Source: Rhodobacteraceae bacterium WFHF2C18 (GTDB lineage: Bacteria; Pseudomonadota; Alphaproteobacteria; Rhodobacterales; Rhodobacteraceae). Taken from it: 64,000 nucleotides of DNA. The stretch covers positions 620,001 through 684,000 of the forward strand of contig NHTQ01000001.1 in NCBI GenBank assembly GCA_002166865.1, in the 5' to 3' direction. Shown piece after piece: positions 1 to 7,606 of this stretch; position 1 is the first letter of the stretch, and each line of letters opens with the position of its first letter. Under the pieces are notes generated by a model. It ran no database searches. It saw only the letters and a list, made by a program, of their open reading frames with translations, and had not been told where the DNA came from. A program made the translations under genes and the position numbers.

Positions 1-460
1 ATCCGTCCGGTCCGATCTGCGCGTCGGTGCCCACGAAGGACTGCGGCCCGATGACGGTGCGCGCACCGATCGTGGCCCCCGCGCCGATCACCGCAAGGGG
101 GCCGACGGTGACGTCCGCGCCCAGTTCAGCGCTGTCATCGATAACGGCGGAGGGATGGATTCCCTCGCCCCAGCCCTGCCCCGGGTCCATCATGGCGCTG
201 AGGCCCGACAGCGCGTAGCGCGGCCGCGGGGCCAGAATGGCCGCCTCCAGGCCCAGGGTTTCCCAATCTGCGTCGCCCCAGAGCATGGCGGCCCGGGCGG
301 ATCCGGCCGGCAGATGCGCGGCATACTCCGGCTTCATCGCCAGGGCCAGAAGCTCGGGCGTGGCGTCGGCGGGTTCCGCCACGCCGCTGACCTGCACGTC
401 CGTGGCGCCCACGGCCCGGCCGCCCAGGGCCTGCGCGATCTGCTCTATCGTGTATGCCAT
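1..460 (-). CDS. lpxD: UDP-3-O-acylglucosamine N-acyltransferase, N-terminal part
   Basis: LpxD adds the second 3-hydroxyacyl chain to UDP-3-O-acylglucosamine in lipid A synthesis, in the cytoplasm. The first 153 codons are visible; the rest lies beyond the left edge. An N-terminal domain starting MAYTIEQIAQALGG is followed from about residue 100 by imperfect hexapeptide repeats (IHPSAVI, AELGADVTVG, AVIGAGATIG), as expected for the left-handed beta-helix. The ATG is preceded by GGGGAG at a good distance. The L,D-transpeptidase gene ends 25 bases upstream on the same strand, so the two may be co-transcribed. The gene is about 34 kb away from the lpxA-lpxI-lpxB cluster. Another hexapeptide acyltransferase is possible, but the N-terminal domain favours LpxD. 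Confidence 0.85.
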   Translation of the reverse strand, partial: MAYTIEQIAQALGGRAVGATDVQVSGVAEPADATPELLALAMKPEYAAHLPAGSARAAMLWGDADWETLGLEAAILAPRPRYALSGLSAMMDPGQGWGEGIHPSAVIDDSAELGADVTVGPLAVIGAGATIGARTVIGPQSFVGTDAQIGPDG

Positions 461-485
461 GACACTCCCCATGCTGGGGACGGGT

Positions 486-2096
486 TTAGCCCTGAACCGC
501 GTGCAGCGAAACCCCCGCATTGGACAGCGCGTTCCAGATCCGGCCGTCCCGCCCGTAGACATCGGCGCGGTAGTGCGTCGGCCCCTTGGCCCGGGTAAAG
601 GCGGTGCGATAGATGATGTGCACCGGCACGTGCTTGTCCAGGTCGACCCGGGTCTCGCGTCCCGTATCAAGGATCGAGTGGAAAACCTGCTTGGGGTTGT
701 CCTCCTGCCGCGCCAGCAGTTCGTAGGCAAACTCGAAGGGCTTCTGCAGGCGGATGCAGCCGTGGCTGAAGTCCCGCTTGTTGCGGTCGAAAAGATGCTT
801 CTGCGGCGTGTCGTGCAGGTAGATGTTGTACTTGTTGGGGAACATGAACTTCACCAACCCCAGGGCGTTGCGCGGCGAGGGCGGCTGCTTGAGGTCGAAG
901 GGGAAATTCCGCCGGTTGTAGCGGGAGAAGTTGACCCGGCTGCGGCTGACCGCGCGGCCGCGGGAATCCACCAGCTTGAGGTGGCCGGCGGCATAGGGGT
1001 TGCGCTTCATCTTGGGCAGGTATTCCTTCACCGCGATGGAGCGCGGCACATGCCAGGTGGGATTGATGATCAGATGCTCCATCTCGTCGGAGAACTCGGG
1101 ACTGCGGCGGTCATGGGTGTTCTTGCCCACCACGGCGCGGGTGCGGAAGGTCACCACGTCATTGTCCACCAGCCGCGCGCTGAAGTCGGTCAGGTTGACC
1201 AGAACATGGCGGTCGCCGCGGTCGAAATTCAGCCAGCGTTCGCGCTCCATGGCGACAAGGACGGCCTGCAGGCGCGCCTCGATCGGCTTGTTGATCTCGG
1301 CCACGGTGTCGGGCCCGGCCACGCCGTCGGCCTCGAGCCCGTGGGCGCGCTGGAACCTCTGAACCGCCTGCAGGATCCCCGTGTCATAGGTCTGGGTCAC
1401 GCTTCGCGCGAGAAAGCCCATGGCCATCAGCCGATTGCGCAGCGCCACCACCGCGCGGCCGGATTGGCCGGGCTCCAGCGCGCGGGCCGGCACCTCGGGC
1501 CCCCAGCCGCCCGCCTCCATCTTGCGTTGGAGGCGCAGCTTTTCCTTCACGAGGCGGCTGTATTCGTTCGTCTGCGGGGGCAGTTCGCGGAAGAAGGCGC
1601 GCGGCTCCGCCTTCGCCAGCCGGGTCAGAAGATCCGTGCGGTCACGGTAGGGCACCTGCCGCTTGATCCCGCTGATCACGCGCGAGGGGATCAGCACGCC
1701 CGTCTGCATGTCCCGGGCCAGGCGCAGGAAGCGCTTGCTGAGCGCGACTTCGAGAAATCCCAGGTCGCGGGCTGTCCGCGCCGCCTCCATCCGCGAGATC
1801 AGAGCGCGCGTGTCGTAGCGGCTGGCCGGAAGCCCGTGCACGCCCGCCTGCTTCATCGCTGACATCAGCGCGCGTAGGCGCGCCCGGTCGTCTTCGGCAT
1901 CGTCGGTCCAGATCCCGGTGAAATCCCGGCCTCGGTAGAAGGCGGCAACGGCGCGGTCGCCTGCGGCGGCCTCTGCCACGGCCTGCTTGAAGGCGGTCAC
2001 CCGCGCCGCAGCCGGGGCTGCCGCCAGCGCCATCGCCGTGAGGACAAGCCCCAGCACCGCCGCGCGGGTCATCGGGTTACTGCGTACAAGCGTCAT
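486..2096 (-). CDS. L,D-transpeptidase, YcbB/LdtD-like (YkuD domain)
   Basis: A 536-residue periplasmic enzyme that should form 3-3 peptide crosslinks in peptidoglycan or attach proteins to it. Residues 1-31 form a signal peptide (LGLVLTAMALAAAPAAA). A peptidoglycan-binding domain follows in the middle (ALRNRLMAMGFLA...RFQRAHGLEADGVAG), and the YkuD catalytic domain has its signature SHGCIR at about residues 444-449, giving the nucleophile near Cys447. Length and domain order match the YcbB type, with a long region before the catalytic domain. The start at 2096 was chosen over one 18 codons upstream because AGGAGCGG lies just before it and the signal peptide then begins at once. It reads towards lpxD. 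Confidence 0.88.
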   Translation of the reverse strand: MTLVRSNPMTRAAVLGLVLTAMALAAAPAAARVTAFKQAVAEAAAGDRAVAAFYRGRDFTGIWTDDAEDDRARLRALMSAMKQAGVHGLPASRYDTRALISRMEAARTARDLGFLEVALSKRFLRLARDMQTGVLIPSRVISGIKRQVPYRDRTDLLTRLAKAEPRAFFRELPPQTNEYSRLVKEKLRLQRKMEAGGWGPEVPARALEPGQSGRAVVALRNRLMAMGFLARSVTQTYDTGILQAVQRFQRAHGLEADGVAGPDTVAEINKPIEARLQAVLVAMERERWLNFDRGDRHVLVNLTDFSARLVDNDVVTFRTRAVVGKNTHDRRSPEFSDEMEHLIINPTWHVPRSIAVKEYLPKMKRNPYAAGHLKLVDSRGRAVSRSRVNFSRYNRRNFPFDLKQPPSPRNALGLVKFMFPNKYNIYLHDTPQKHLFDRNKRDFSHGCIRLQKPFEFAYELLARQEDNPKQVFHSILDTGRETRVDLDKHVPVHIIYRTAFTRAKGPTHYRADVYGRDGRIWNALSNAGVSLHAVQG

Positions 2097-2428
2097 CGAC
2101 CGCTCCTGTTCTTGCGCCGCGTTCCTTGCGTCTGGAAAACTCCGTGACACCTATATGTTTCCATGATCCGCCCGCCTGTCCATTCAATTCTTCATCAATT
2201 CGCCGGATTCCGGCAGGGGTGACAAGGCCGCTCCGCCTTGCTTGCGCGCCGCACTCACGCGATTGTGCGCAAGTTTCTGCCGAAATTCCTTGTTTTAGGG
2301 AACCCGTGGCGCCGGGGCCTTGGTCGCCGATTCCGAATGTGGCATAACATGGCTGCATCTGGGGATGAGATGGCACGCCGCCAATCGGCGGCCCAATACA
2401 GGTAAGCGACGGGACAGGCGCTAACTAC
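2097..2428. other. Divergent intergenic region
   Basis: These 332 bases separate the minus-strand L,D-transpeptidase gene from the plus-strand DUF882 gene and must hold both promoters. No open frame in it has a convincing start or protein-like composition. A TTCCT-N6-AGGGAA inverted repeat lies near 2285-2301 and an AT-rich patch near 2150-2200. I see no clear -35/-10 pair, CtrA box or LexA box. Confidence 0.5.
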
Positions 2429-2998
2429 ATGACTCACGAGACTTCTTCGCGCATGACGCGGCGTGCGTTGCTGGGGGCATTCGCGGCAACCGCAGTGACA
2501 GCAGCGCCGAGCTACACCAAGGCGGCCGGTTTTCTGCGCGGCGCCGGCGACATCCGGCGGCTTCGGATGACCTCGCCGCGCACGGGCGAGAGCATCGACA
2601 CGATCTACTGGATCGAGGGCGACTACATCCGCGACGCCGTCGAGGAGATCGCCCTTTTCATGCGGGACTGGCGCACCAACGACGTTCACGACATCGATCT
2701 GCGGACCATGGATATCATGGCCGCGGCGCACAACCTGCTCGATTCGGACGAGCCCTACATGCTGCTTTCCGGCTACCGCAGCCCGAAGACCAACGCGATG
2801 CTGCGGCGCCGGTCCAGCGGCGTGGCCAAGAATTCGCGCCACCTGTACGGACAGGCGGCAGACCTGCGGCTGCGCTCGCGTTCGGTTCATCAAATGTACA
2901 AGGCCGCCCGCGCCTGCAAGGGTGGCGGTGTCGGCAAGTATTCCGGCAGCGACTTCGTCCACATGGATTGCGGGCCGGTGCGCAGCTGGGGCAGCTAG
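2429..2998 (+). CDS. DUF882 / YcbK-like peptidoglycan peptidase, Tat substrate
   Basis: A 189-residue exported protein of the DUF882 (M15 peptidase-like) family, predicted to cut peptide bonds in peptidoglycan; the exact bond is unknown. The N-terminus has a twin-arginine motif (MTRRALLGAF) and a hydrophobic stretch, so export by Tat is likely. The metal-site pattern of the M15 fold is present: SRHLYGQAADLRL gives His138 and Asp145, and FVHMDCGPVRSW gives His178. It is divergent from an L,D-transpeptidase gene, and DUF882 and YkuD genes are neighbours in many proteobacteria. The coding region is followed by a strong bidirectional terminator. Confidence 0.85.
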   Translation: MTHETSSRMTRRALLGAFAATAVTAAPSYTKAAGFLRGAGDIRRLRMTSPRTGESIDTIYWIEGDYIRDAVEEIALFMRDWRTNDVHDIDLRTMDIMAAAHNLLDSDEPYMLLSGYRSPKTNAMLRRRSSGVAKNSRHLYGQAADLRLRSRSVHQMYKAARACKGGGVGKYSGSDFVHMDCGPVRSWGS

Positions 2999-3030
2999 TC
3001 AACGCCGAGCGCGCCTCGAAGGTTCCAAGC

Positions 3031-3062
3031 AAAAGCACCGGTCCCGTAGACCGGTGCTTTTT
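3031..3062. terminator. Bidirectional intrinsic terminator between DUF882 gene and lipA
   Basis: A perfect 12-bp stem AAAAGCACCGGT / ACCGGTGCTTTT with a 7-base loop is followed by a T-run on the plus strand and by the complement of the A-run on the minus strand. It can end both the DUF882 transcript and, after about 40 more bases, the convergent lipA transcript. Confidence 0.85.
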
Positions 3063-3101
3063 CGTGCCGGGGTCCACGCCGCGACAGCCGCGTCGGGGCG
3101 T

Positions 3102-4052
3102 TCAACTGGCGTCGAGGGCCCGCTCCCGCGCGGCGCGCAGGCGCGCGAAATCCTCCCCCGCGTGGTAGGACGAGCGCGTGAGCGGCGTCGCCGAGACCAT
3201 CAGGAAGCCCTTGCCGTAGGCCGCTTTCTCGTAAGCCGCGAATTCGTCGGGGGTGACGAAGCGGTCCACCGCGTGGTGCTTGGGCGTGGGCTGCAGGTAC
3301 TGGCCGATGGTCAGGAAATCGATGTCGGCGCTGCGCATGTCGTCCATGACCTGGTGCACCTGCGCGCGATCCTCGCCCAGGCCCACCATGATCCCCGACT
3401 TGGTGAACATCGACGGATCGAGCTCCTTGACCCGTTGCAGCAGGCGCAGGCTGTGGAAATACCGCGCCCCGGGCCGCACCGACGGATAGAGCGCCGGGAC
3501 CGTCTCCAGGTTGTGGTTGAAGACATCGGGCCTGGCCGCCACCACGGTTTCCAGGGCCGCCGGGTCGCAATGCAGGAAATCCGGCGTCAGAATCTCGATC
3601 GTGGTCCCGGGGCTGCGATGGCGCACGGCCCGGATCGTCTGCGCGAAATGCTCCGCGCCGCCGTCGGCGATGTCGTCGCGGTCCACGCTTGTGATGACCA
3701 CGTGGTTCAGCCCCAGTTTCTGTACCGCGTCGGCCACGCGCCCGGGTTCGAACACGTCGAGCGCCTGGGGCTTGCCCGTGGCCACGTTGCAGAAGGTGCA
3801 GCCGCGGGTGCAGATCTCGCCCATGATCATCATGGTGGCATGGCCCGCGCTCCAGCATTCGCCGGCATTGGGGCAGCCCGCCTCTTCGCAGACGGTGACG
3901 AGGTTGTGCTCGCGCATGATGCGGTGGGTTTCTCGGTAGCCCTTGGAGGTCGGCGCCTTCACGCGAATCCAGTCGGGTTTGCGCGGCTGCGCGTTGTCCG
4001 GGCGGTGCGCCTTTTCCGGGTGGCGCTGATCCGGGATCTTGAGGTCTCGCAC
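3102..4052 (-). CDS. lipA: Lipoyl synthase
   Basis: Radical-SAM enzyme of 316 residues that inserts two sulfur atoms into protein-bound octanoyl groups to make lipoate on 2-oxoacid dehydrogenases and the glycine cleavage H protein. Both iron-sulfur clusters are seen: the auxiliary-cluster cysteines in [12 protein letters not shown] (residues 55, 60, 66) and the radical-[11 protein letters not shown] (81, 85, 88). The C-terminal RSSYHA motif carries the serine ligand of the auxiliary cluster. Length is normal. It stands alone between convergent DUF882 and a divergent outer-membrane gene; no lipB is present here. Confidence 0.97.
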   Translation of the reverse strand: MRDLKIPDQRHPEKAHRPDNAQPRKPDWIRVKAPTSKGYRETHRIMREHNLVTVCEEAGCPNAGECWSAGHATMMIMGEICTRGCTFCNVATGKPQALDVFEPGRVADAVQKLGLNHVVITSVDRDDIADGGAEHFAQTIRAVRHRSPGTTIEILTPDFLHCDPAALETVVAARPDVFNHNLETVPALYPSVRPGARYFHSLRLLQRVKELDPSMFTKSGIMVGLGEDRAQVHQVMDDMRSADIDFLTIGQYLQPTPKHHAVDRFVTPDEFAAYEKAAYGKGFLMVSATPLTRSSYHAGEDFARLRAARERALDAS

Positions 4053-4473
4053 GACGTATCCCCGCGAATGCTTTGGTAACTACCCAGAGTCTATAGTGCT
4101 TCGCGGCGGGAATTGCCAGTTTTACGCGGCCGACAGCGTGTCGCGCCGCAGTGACGAGTACCCCCGCCCGTCCCCGGCACGGGCCGGGGCGTCCGGTCCG
4201 TGCTCCCCGGCGCGGGCCGGGCTGCGGCGCAGCTTGGCATCGGCGGAGAACTCCTGCACCACGCCTGCGACAACTTCGACAGCACCGGCGTCGACGCCGA
4301 ATTCTGGACGGTCCAGATCGGGGGCGCCTACCGGTTCGGAACATATGTGGTCGCAACGGCGGGGCCATCGGGGCTTGGTTATTGCTCCCGCTCGTGTTGA
4401 CACGTAGACTAAGAGGATCCGGCGCTCGGCCCCGGCAGAGAGGCGCTTCACACTGGTTCTGGAGGTTCCGATA
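4053..4473. other. 421-base gap between lipA and the outer-membrane barrel gene
   Basis: The left part holds the lipA leader. From about 4155 to 4225 there is a very G+C-rich stretch of repeated CCGG/GGGCCGG units that can fold on itself (CCCCGGCACGGGCCGGGG). From 4233 to 4337 lies a decayed paralogue of the next gene's 3' end. A TTGACA at 4397-4402 could be the -35 of the downstream gene, but I find no good -10 at the right distance. Confidence 0.6.
4233..4337 (+). pseudogene. Decayed C-terminal remnant of an outer-membrane barrel gene
   Basis: The 35 codons from LGIGGELLHH to VQIGGAYRF match the last 35 residues of the intact barrel protein encoded at 4474-5088 at 16 positions, including E, H, D-F, T, DA, W, VQI and the final A-Y-R-aromatic. 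No matching N-terminal part, start codon or ribosome site precedes it, and the frame runs on past the expected stop to a TGA at 4398-4400. I read it as the relic of a tandem duplication whose 5' part was lost, perhaps at the G+C-rich repeats just upstream. Expression is unlikely. Confidence 0.65.
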
Positions 4474-5088
4474 ATGGGACAGTTTACCCTGCTTCGCGCG
4501 ACAGCGGTGGCAATTTCTGCGGCATTCTCCGCCGCACCGGCAACGGCCGATTCGATAAAGGAAATGCCGGCGGATCCGCCTGTTGCGTCCCCTGCCCTGC
4601 CGGACTGGACGGGGCCGTATTTTGGGGTTGAGTTCGGCGGCGCCAACGTGGAACTGAGCGCCCCCGGTACTTCTGCGGACGACACCGATCTCATCGGCGG
4701 TCTGATCGTGGGCTACGAGCACGATTTCGGCCAGTGGGTCGGCGGTGTCGGGCTTGACCATGACTGGTCCAACGTCTCGATCTCGGCACCTCAAGGCCCC
4801 GATCCGAAGCTCAACCGGCTGTGGCGGCTGCGCCTGCAAGGCGGTTACAAGATCGGAAACGGCCTGGCCTATGGCACCGGCGGGTATGCCAATGCCGAAT
4901 TCACCAACACCGCCCAAGGCTCGATCGACGACGACGGGTATTTCCTTGGCGCCGGCTACAAACACAGGATTTCCGAGCGCTTCAGCCTGGGCAGTGAAGT
5001 TCTCTACCACGGGTTCGACGATTTCGCGGGCACGGCAACCGACGCCGATATCTGGTCGGTTCAGATCCGCGCCGCTTACCGCTACTGA
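4474..5088 (+). CDS. Small outer-membrane beta-barrel protein (Omp25-like)
   Basis: A 204-residue protein with a signal peptide (cleavage near PATA|DS) followed by alternating beta-strand pattern with the DWTGPYFGVEFGG opening typical of eight-stranded Omp25/OmpA-like surface barrels, and ending in an aromatic residue (RAAYRY) as outer-membrane barrels do for recognition by BamA. Role unknown; such proteins are often abundant surface structural proteins. GGAGG lies 8 bases before the ATG. A decayed copy of its 3' end lies about 140 bases upstream, and a hairpin terminator follows. Confidence 0.8.
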   Translation: MGQFTLLRATAVAISAAFSAAPATADSIKEMPADPPVASPALPDWTGPYFGVEFGGANVELSAPGTSADDTDLIGGLIVGYEHDFGQWVGGVGLDHDWSNVSISAPQGPDPKLNRLWRLRLQGGYKIGNGLAYGTGGYANAEFTNTAQGSIDDDGYFLGAGYKHRISERFSLGSEVLYHGFDDFAGTATDADIWSVQIRAAYRY

Positions 5089-5112
5089 GCCGCGCCGACC
5101 TGCACGAGATTT

Positions 5113-5143
5113 CGGCCCGCGCGCCTTGCCCTCGCGCGGGCCG
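5113..5143 (+). terminator. Hairpin terminator after the outer-membrane barrel gene
   Basis: Stem CGGCCCGCGCG / CGCGCGGGCCG with a short loop, followed by TATCTATTCT. It lies 25 bases after the stop codon of the barrel gene and before the VIT-type transporter gene. Confidence 0.6.
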
Positions 5144-5180
5144 TATCTATTCTGGCCGCAGTACAACAACGGCATCGGCA

Positions 5181-5912
5181 ATGGACATGGACTGGCAGGC
5201 TCATCGGCGCGAGGCCCACTCCCTGGCCCGCAGCCACGAATTCCTCAAGCAGATCGTCTATGGCGGAACGGACGGTATCGTCACCACCTTCGCCATCGTG
5301 GCCGGTTTCGCCGGGGCGCAGGCCGAGGGGGTGGCGCAGATCGGCGGCCTGGCGGTCCTGGTCTTCGGCCTGGCCAACCTGTTCGCCGACGCGGTGAGCA
5401 TGGGACTGGGCGAGTTCCTCTCCATGCGCGCTCAGCATGATCTCTATCGCGCGCGGCGCGAGAGCGAGCTGCGCGAAATCGCCCAGGACCCCGAGCATGA
5501 GCGCATGGAACTCTTCGAGATCCTGCGCCAGCGCGGCATGCCCCCGGGCGAGGCCGACAGCGCGGCCAGCCTGATGGCCCGGCACCCGGCCATCATGGCC
5601 GATCTGATGATGACCTACGAGTTCGGCATGCAGGACCCCGAGGAGGAAAGCCCCGCGCTGAGCGGGGCCTTCACTTTCGGCGCCTTCGTGGTTTTCGGTG
5701 CCATCCCGCTTCTGCCCTACTTCGTGCTGGCGCCGGAGGTACGCACCTTCCTGCTGTCGGTGGGGGCGACCTTCGCGGCGCTTGCGGTGCTGGGCCTGTT
5801 GCGCTGGAATGCCACGGGCCTTCGGCTCTGGCGCACCGTCACCGAGACGGTGCTTGTCGGCGCGGCCTGTGCGGCGGTGGCCTACGCCGTGGGCTGGCTG
5901 GTCGGCGGCTGA
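5181..5912 (+). CDS. VIT1/CCC1-family membrane transporter
   Basis: A 243-residue inner-membrane protein of the vacuolar iron transporter family, which moves Fe(II) or Mn(II). The N-terminal part has the family hallmark FLKQIVYGGTDGIVTTFAIVAGFAGA followed by a second membrane segment with LFADAVSMGLGEFLSMRAQ. A cytoplasmic acidic helix region (residues about 90-140, rich in E, M and D) corresponds to the metal-binding domain of VIT1. Three membrane segments fill the C-terminal third. Two ATGs are possible (5181 and 5187); neither has a strong ribosome site. The ion is not readable from sequence. Confidence 0.85.
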   Translation: MDMDWQAHRREAHSLARSHEFLKQIVYGGTDGIVTTFAIVAGFAGAQAEGVAQIGGLAVLVFGLANLFADAVSMGLGEFLSMRAQHDLYRARRESELREIAQDPEHERMELFEILRQRGMPPGEADSAASLMARHPAIMADLMMTYEFGMQDPEEESPALSGAFTFGAFVVFGAIPLLPYFVLAPEVRTFLLSVGATFAALAVLGLLRWNATGLRLWRTVTETVLVGAACAAVAYAVGWLVGG

Positions 5913-5935
5913 GGCGTGCGCCTGACAAGGCGGCG

Positions 5936-7063
5936 TCAGCCCATCATGGACCCCGCCTCGCCCAGGCCGTCATAATGCCGCTTGAGCCGCTGCAGCGCGA
6001 TGCGCAGCACGATCTTGCCCGAGCGCGCCGACCACCCCAGCCGCCGTTCGGCCGATTCCAGCCCTTCAAGATAGCAGCAGCAGCGCAGCACCACGTCGCC
6101 CAGACCCGGGCCGAGGTCGCGCAGGGCGCCTGTCACCCGCGCCCGCGCCGCGGCTGCGCCGCCGCCGGCCGGTCCGCCCGGCGCCGCCGGCCTGTGCACA
6201 CCGCCGGTAAGGAAACGATCCCAGTTCTGTCCCAGCCGCGGGCCGAGCTGGGCCAGTTCGAAATCCTCGCGCAACCGCTCGCCCGCGCGCACCAGATCCT
6301 CGGACAGGAACGGCGTGCCATCGCGGTCCTTGCGGCGGGCGAGCGCGCCAAGCGGGCTCTCGGCCATCCCGTAACGGACCCGTCCACCGCGGCCGTTCCC
6401 GGCCCCTTGCTGATCTGCGCCACCGGGTCGGCCTGCGAAAGCGGCGGGCGCTTCCTCGAGTCCCAGTGCCTGGTTTTCCTCGGCCGCCAGCATAAGGTTG
6501 AGCGCGCTGCGCCCGGACTGGGTGATGCCGTAGCGGCAGATACGGCCAGGCTTGGCGCAATGGATCCAGTTCTTCAGCGCCATCGCCTCGGCGATCTCTC
6601 GGTCCACCACGGCCGTGCGGTGCGACGTGCCCGAAGGCCCCTCCCGGATCACCGCAGCCTTGTCCATCTCCGTCGCCACGGCCAGCACCGCCCCGGTTTC
6701 GCACAGCCGACGCAGCACACGGCGCGCTTCGCTGCGCAGGCGTTCCTCGGACAGGGGCTGAGCGGGATCCGACTGTTCTACCTGCACCGTCATCGCTGTC
6801 TCCTTCATCTGGGCGGCCCCGGCCGGCACGCCGGGCACGCAATCGCCAAGCCGGCGCAGCCCGGCATCGACCAGCGGGTCATCGCGCCGGCTCTCGAAGC
6901 GGCGGATCTGGCGCAGCACGGTCGAGGCGTGCTGCCCACTTTGCCTGGCCAGGCGCCGGATCGGGATGCCCGCCTTGATGTGTGCCAGATAGGTCCGGGC
7001 CGGTTGCGGCACCCAGTCAGGCAAATGCGCCGGTGGCATGGTGCTCGTGATCGTCTCGGGCAT
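5936..7063 (-). CDS. DUF6456 helix-turn-helix protein
   Basis: A 375-residue protein with a helix-turn-helix-like segment near the N-terminus (AGIPIRRLARQSGQHASTVLR, residues 31-51) and a conserved C-terminal domain read as DUF6456, with DLGPGLGDVVLRCCCYLEGL and ERRLGWSARSGKIVLRIAL. A winged-helix-like middle section (residues about 130-200) is also visible. It is probably a DNA-binding regulator found in Rhodobacterales; its targets are unknown. The start at 7063 was preferred to one 13 codons upstream because GAAGGAAC lies just before it. It is divergent from the DUF6477 gene, and a CtrA-like box lies between them. Confidence 0.75.
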   Translation of the reverse strand: MPETITSTMPPAHLPDWVPQPARTYLAHIKAGIPIRRLARQSGQHASTVLRQIRRFESRRDDPLVDAGLRRLGDCVPGVPAGAAQMKETAMTVQVEQSDPAQPLSEERLRSEARRVLRRLCETGAVLAVATEMDKAAVIREGPSGTSHRTAVVDREIAEAMALKNWIHCAKPGRICRYGITQSGRSALNLMLAAEENQALGLEEAPAAFAGRPGGADQQGAGNGRGGRVRYGMAESPLGALARRKDRDGTPFLSEDLVRAGERLREDFELAQLGPRLGQNWDRFLTGGVHRPAAPGGPAGGGAAAARARVTGALRDLGPGLGDVVLRCCCYLEGLESAERRLGWSARSGKIVLRIALQRLKRHYDGLGEAGSMMG

Positions 7064-7143
7064 GCGCGTTCCTTCGCAGTGCGGACCTGAGCGGATTTCC
7101 ACAGGATCTCCACAGGTTACTCCACAACCTATGCGGGATATCG

Positions 7144-7158
7144 TTACCGCTTCGTTAA
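7144..7158. promoter_or_regulatory. Candidate CtrA box between DUF6456 and DUF6477 genes
   Basis: TTAC-N7-TTAA, one base from the CtrA consensus TTAA-N7-TTAA, in the 231-base divergent gap. It lies 81 bases from one start and 136 from the other and could serve either gene. The gap is more AT-rich than its surroundings (GTTAACTGTTTCC, ACTATAGTTTTGG). Confidence 0.4.
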
Positions 7159-7294
7159 CTGTTTCCGTTTTGGCAACTATAGTTTTGGAAAAGTAAACAA
7201 AGGCGTGCCGCAGCGCACGTTCCCGGTCAGGCCGAGCAACACGCGGCTAGGTTGTGGTATCTGAGGGGTCGCAATCTGAAAACGGAGCCCCGCA

Positions 7295-7606
7295 ATGAAA
7301 GACATTCTTTCCAGCCTCGACGCGCTGCGCCGTCCCCGGCTTCTGCTGCAGGCCGCCCGGATCGGTGCGGCCGACTATCGCCGCAGCGTCCAACTGCCCC
7401 GGCAATTGGGCACCGGCCCGCTGCCCCGCAGCGGGCCGGCCCTGATGGCGCTCATGGAGATGGAAGCGGAGATGGACGCGCGGCGCCGGTCGGGCGATGC
7501 CCGTTACGTCGCCGCGCGCCACGTGGAGGTGATGATCGCGATGTTGGGCGAGGCGCGCCTCCTGCGCGCCACGCGCCGGCAGGGATCAAGTGAAGGCGTC
7601 CGGTGA
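7295..7606 (+). CDS. DUF6477 family protein
   Basis: A 103-residue, arginine-rich, helical protein without signal peptide or membrane segment. It matches the small DUF6477 family that I know only from Rhodobacterales; function is unknown. The start MKDILSSLDALRRPRLL follows a weak purine stretch (ACGGAG). It is divergent from the DUF6456 gene. Its last 21 bases overlap the 3' end of the convergent methyltransferase gene, so the two transcripts would be antisense to each other there. Confidence 0.7.
   Translation: MKDILSSLDALRRPRLLLQAARIGAADYRRSVQLPRQLGTGPLPRSGPALMALMEMEAEMDARRRSGDARYVAARHVEVMIAMLGEARLLRATRRQGSSEGVR

Noticed and set aside
237..1862. A 541-codon plus-strand frame opposite the L,D-transpeptidase gene
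   Set aside because: Antisense shadow of a gene with a clear catalytic motif and signal peptide.
2108..2124. GTTC...GTTC repeat upstream of the L,D-transpeptidase gene as a LexA box
   Set aside because: The spacer is 9 bases, not 7.
2995..5181. A 728-codon minus-strand frame covering lipA and the barrel gene
   Set aside because: Out of frame with lipA and antisense to the barrel gene; very low-complexity Arg/Gly composition.
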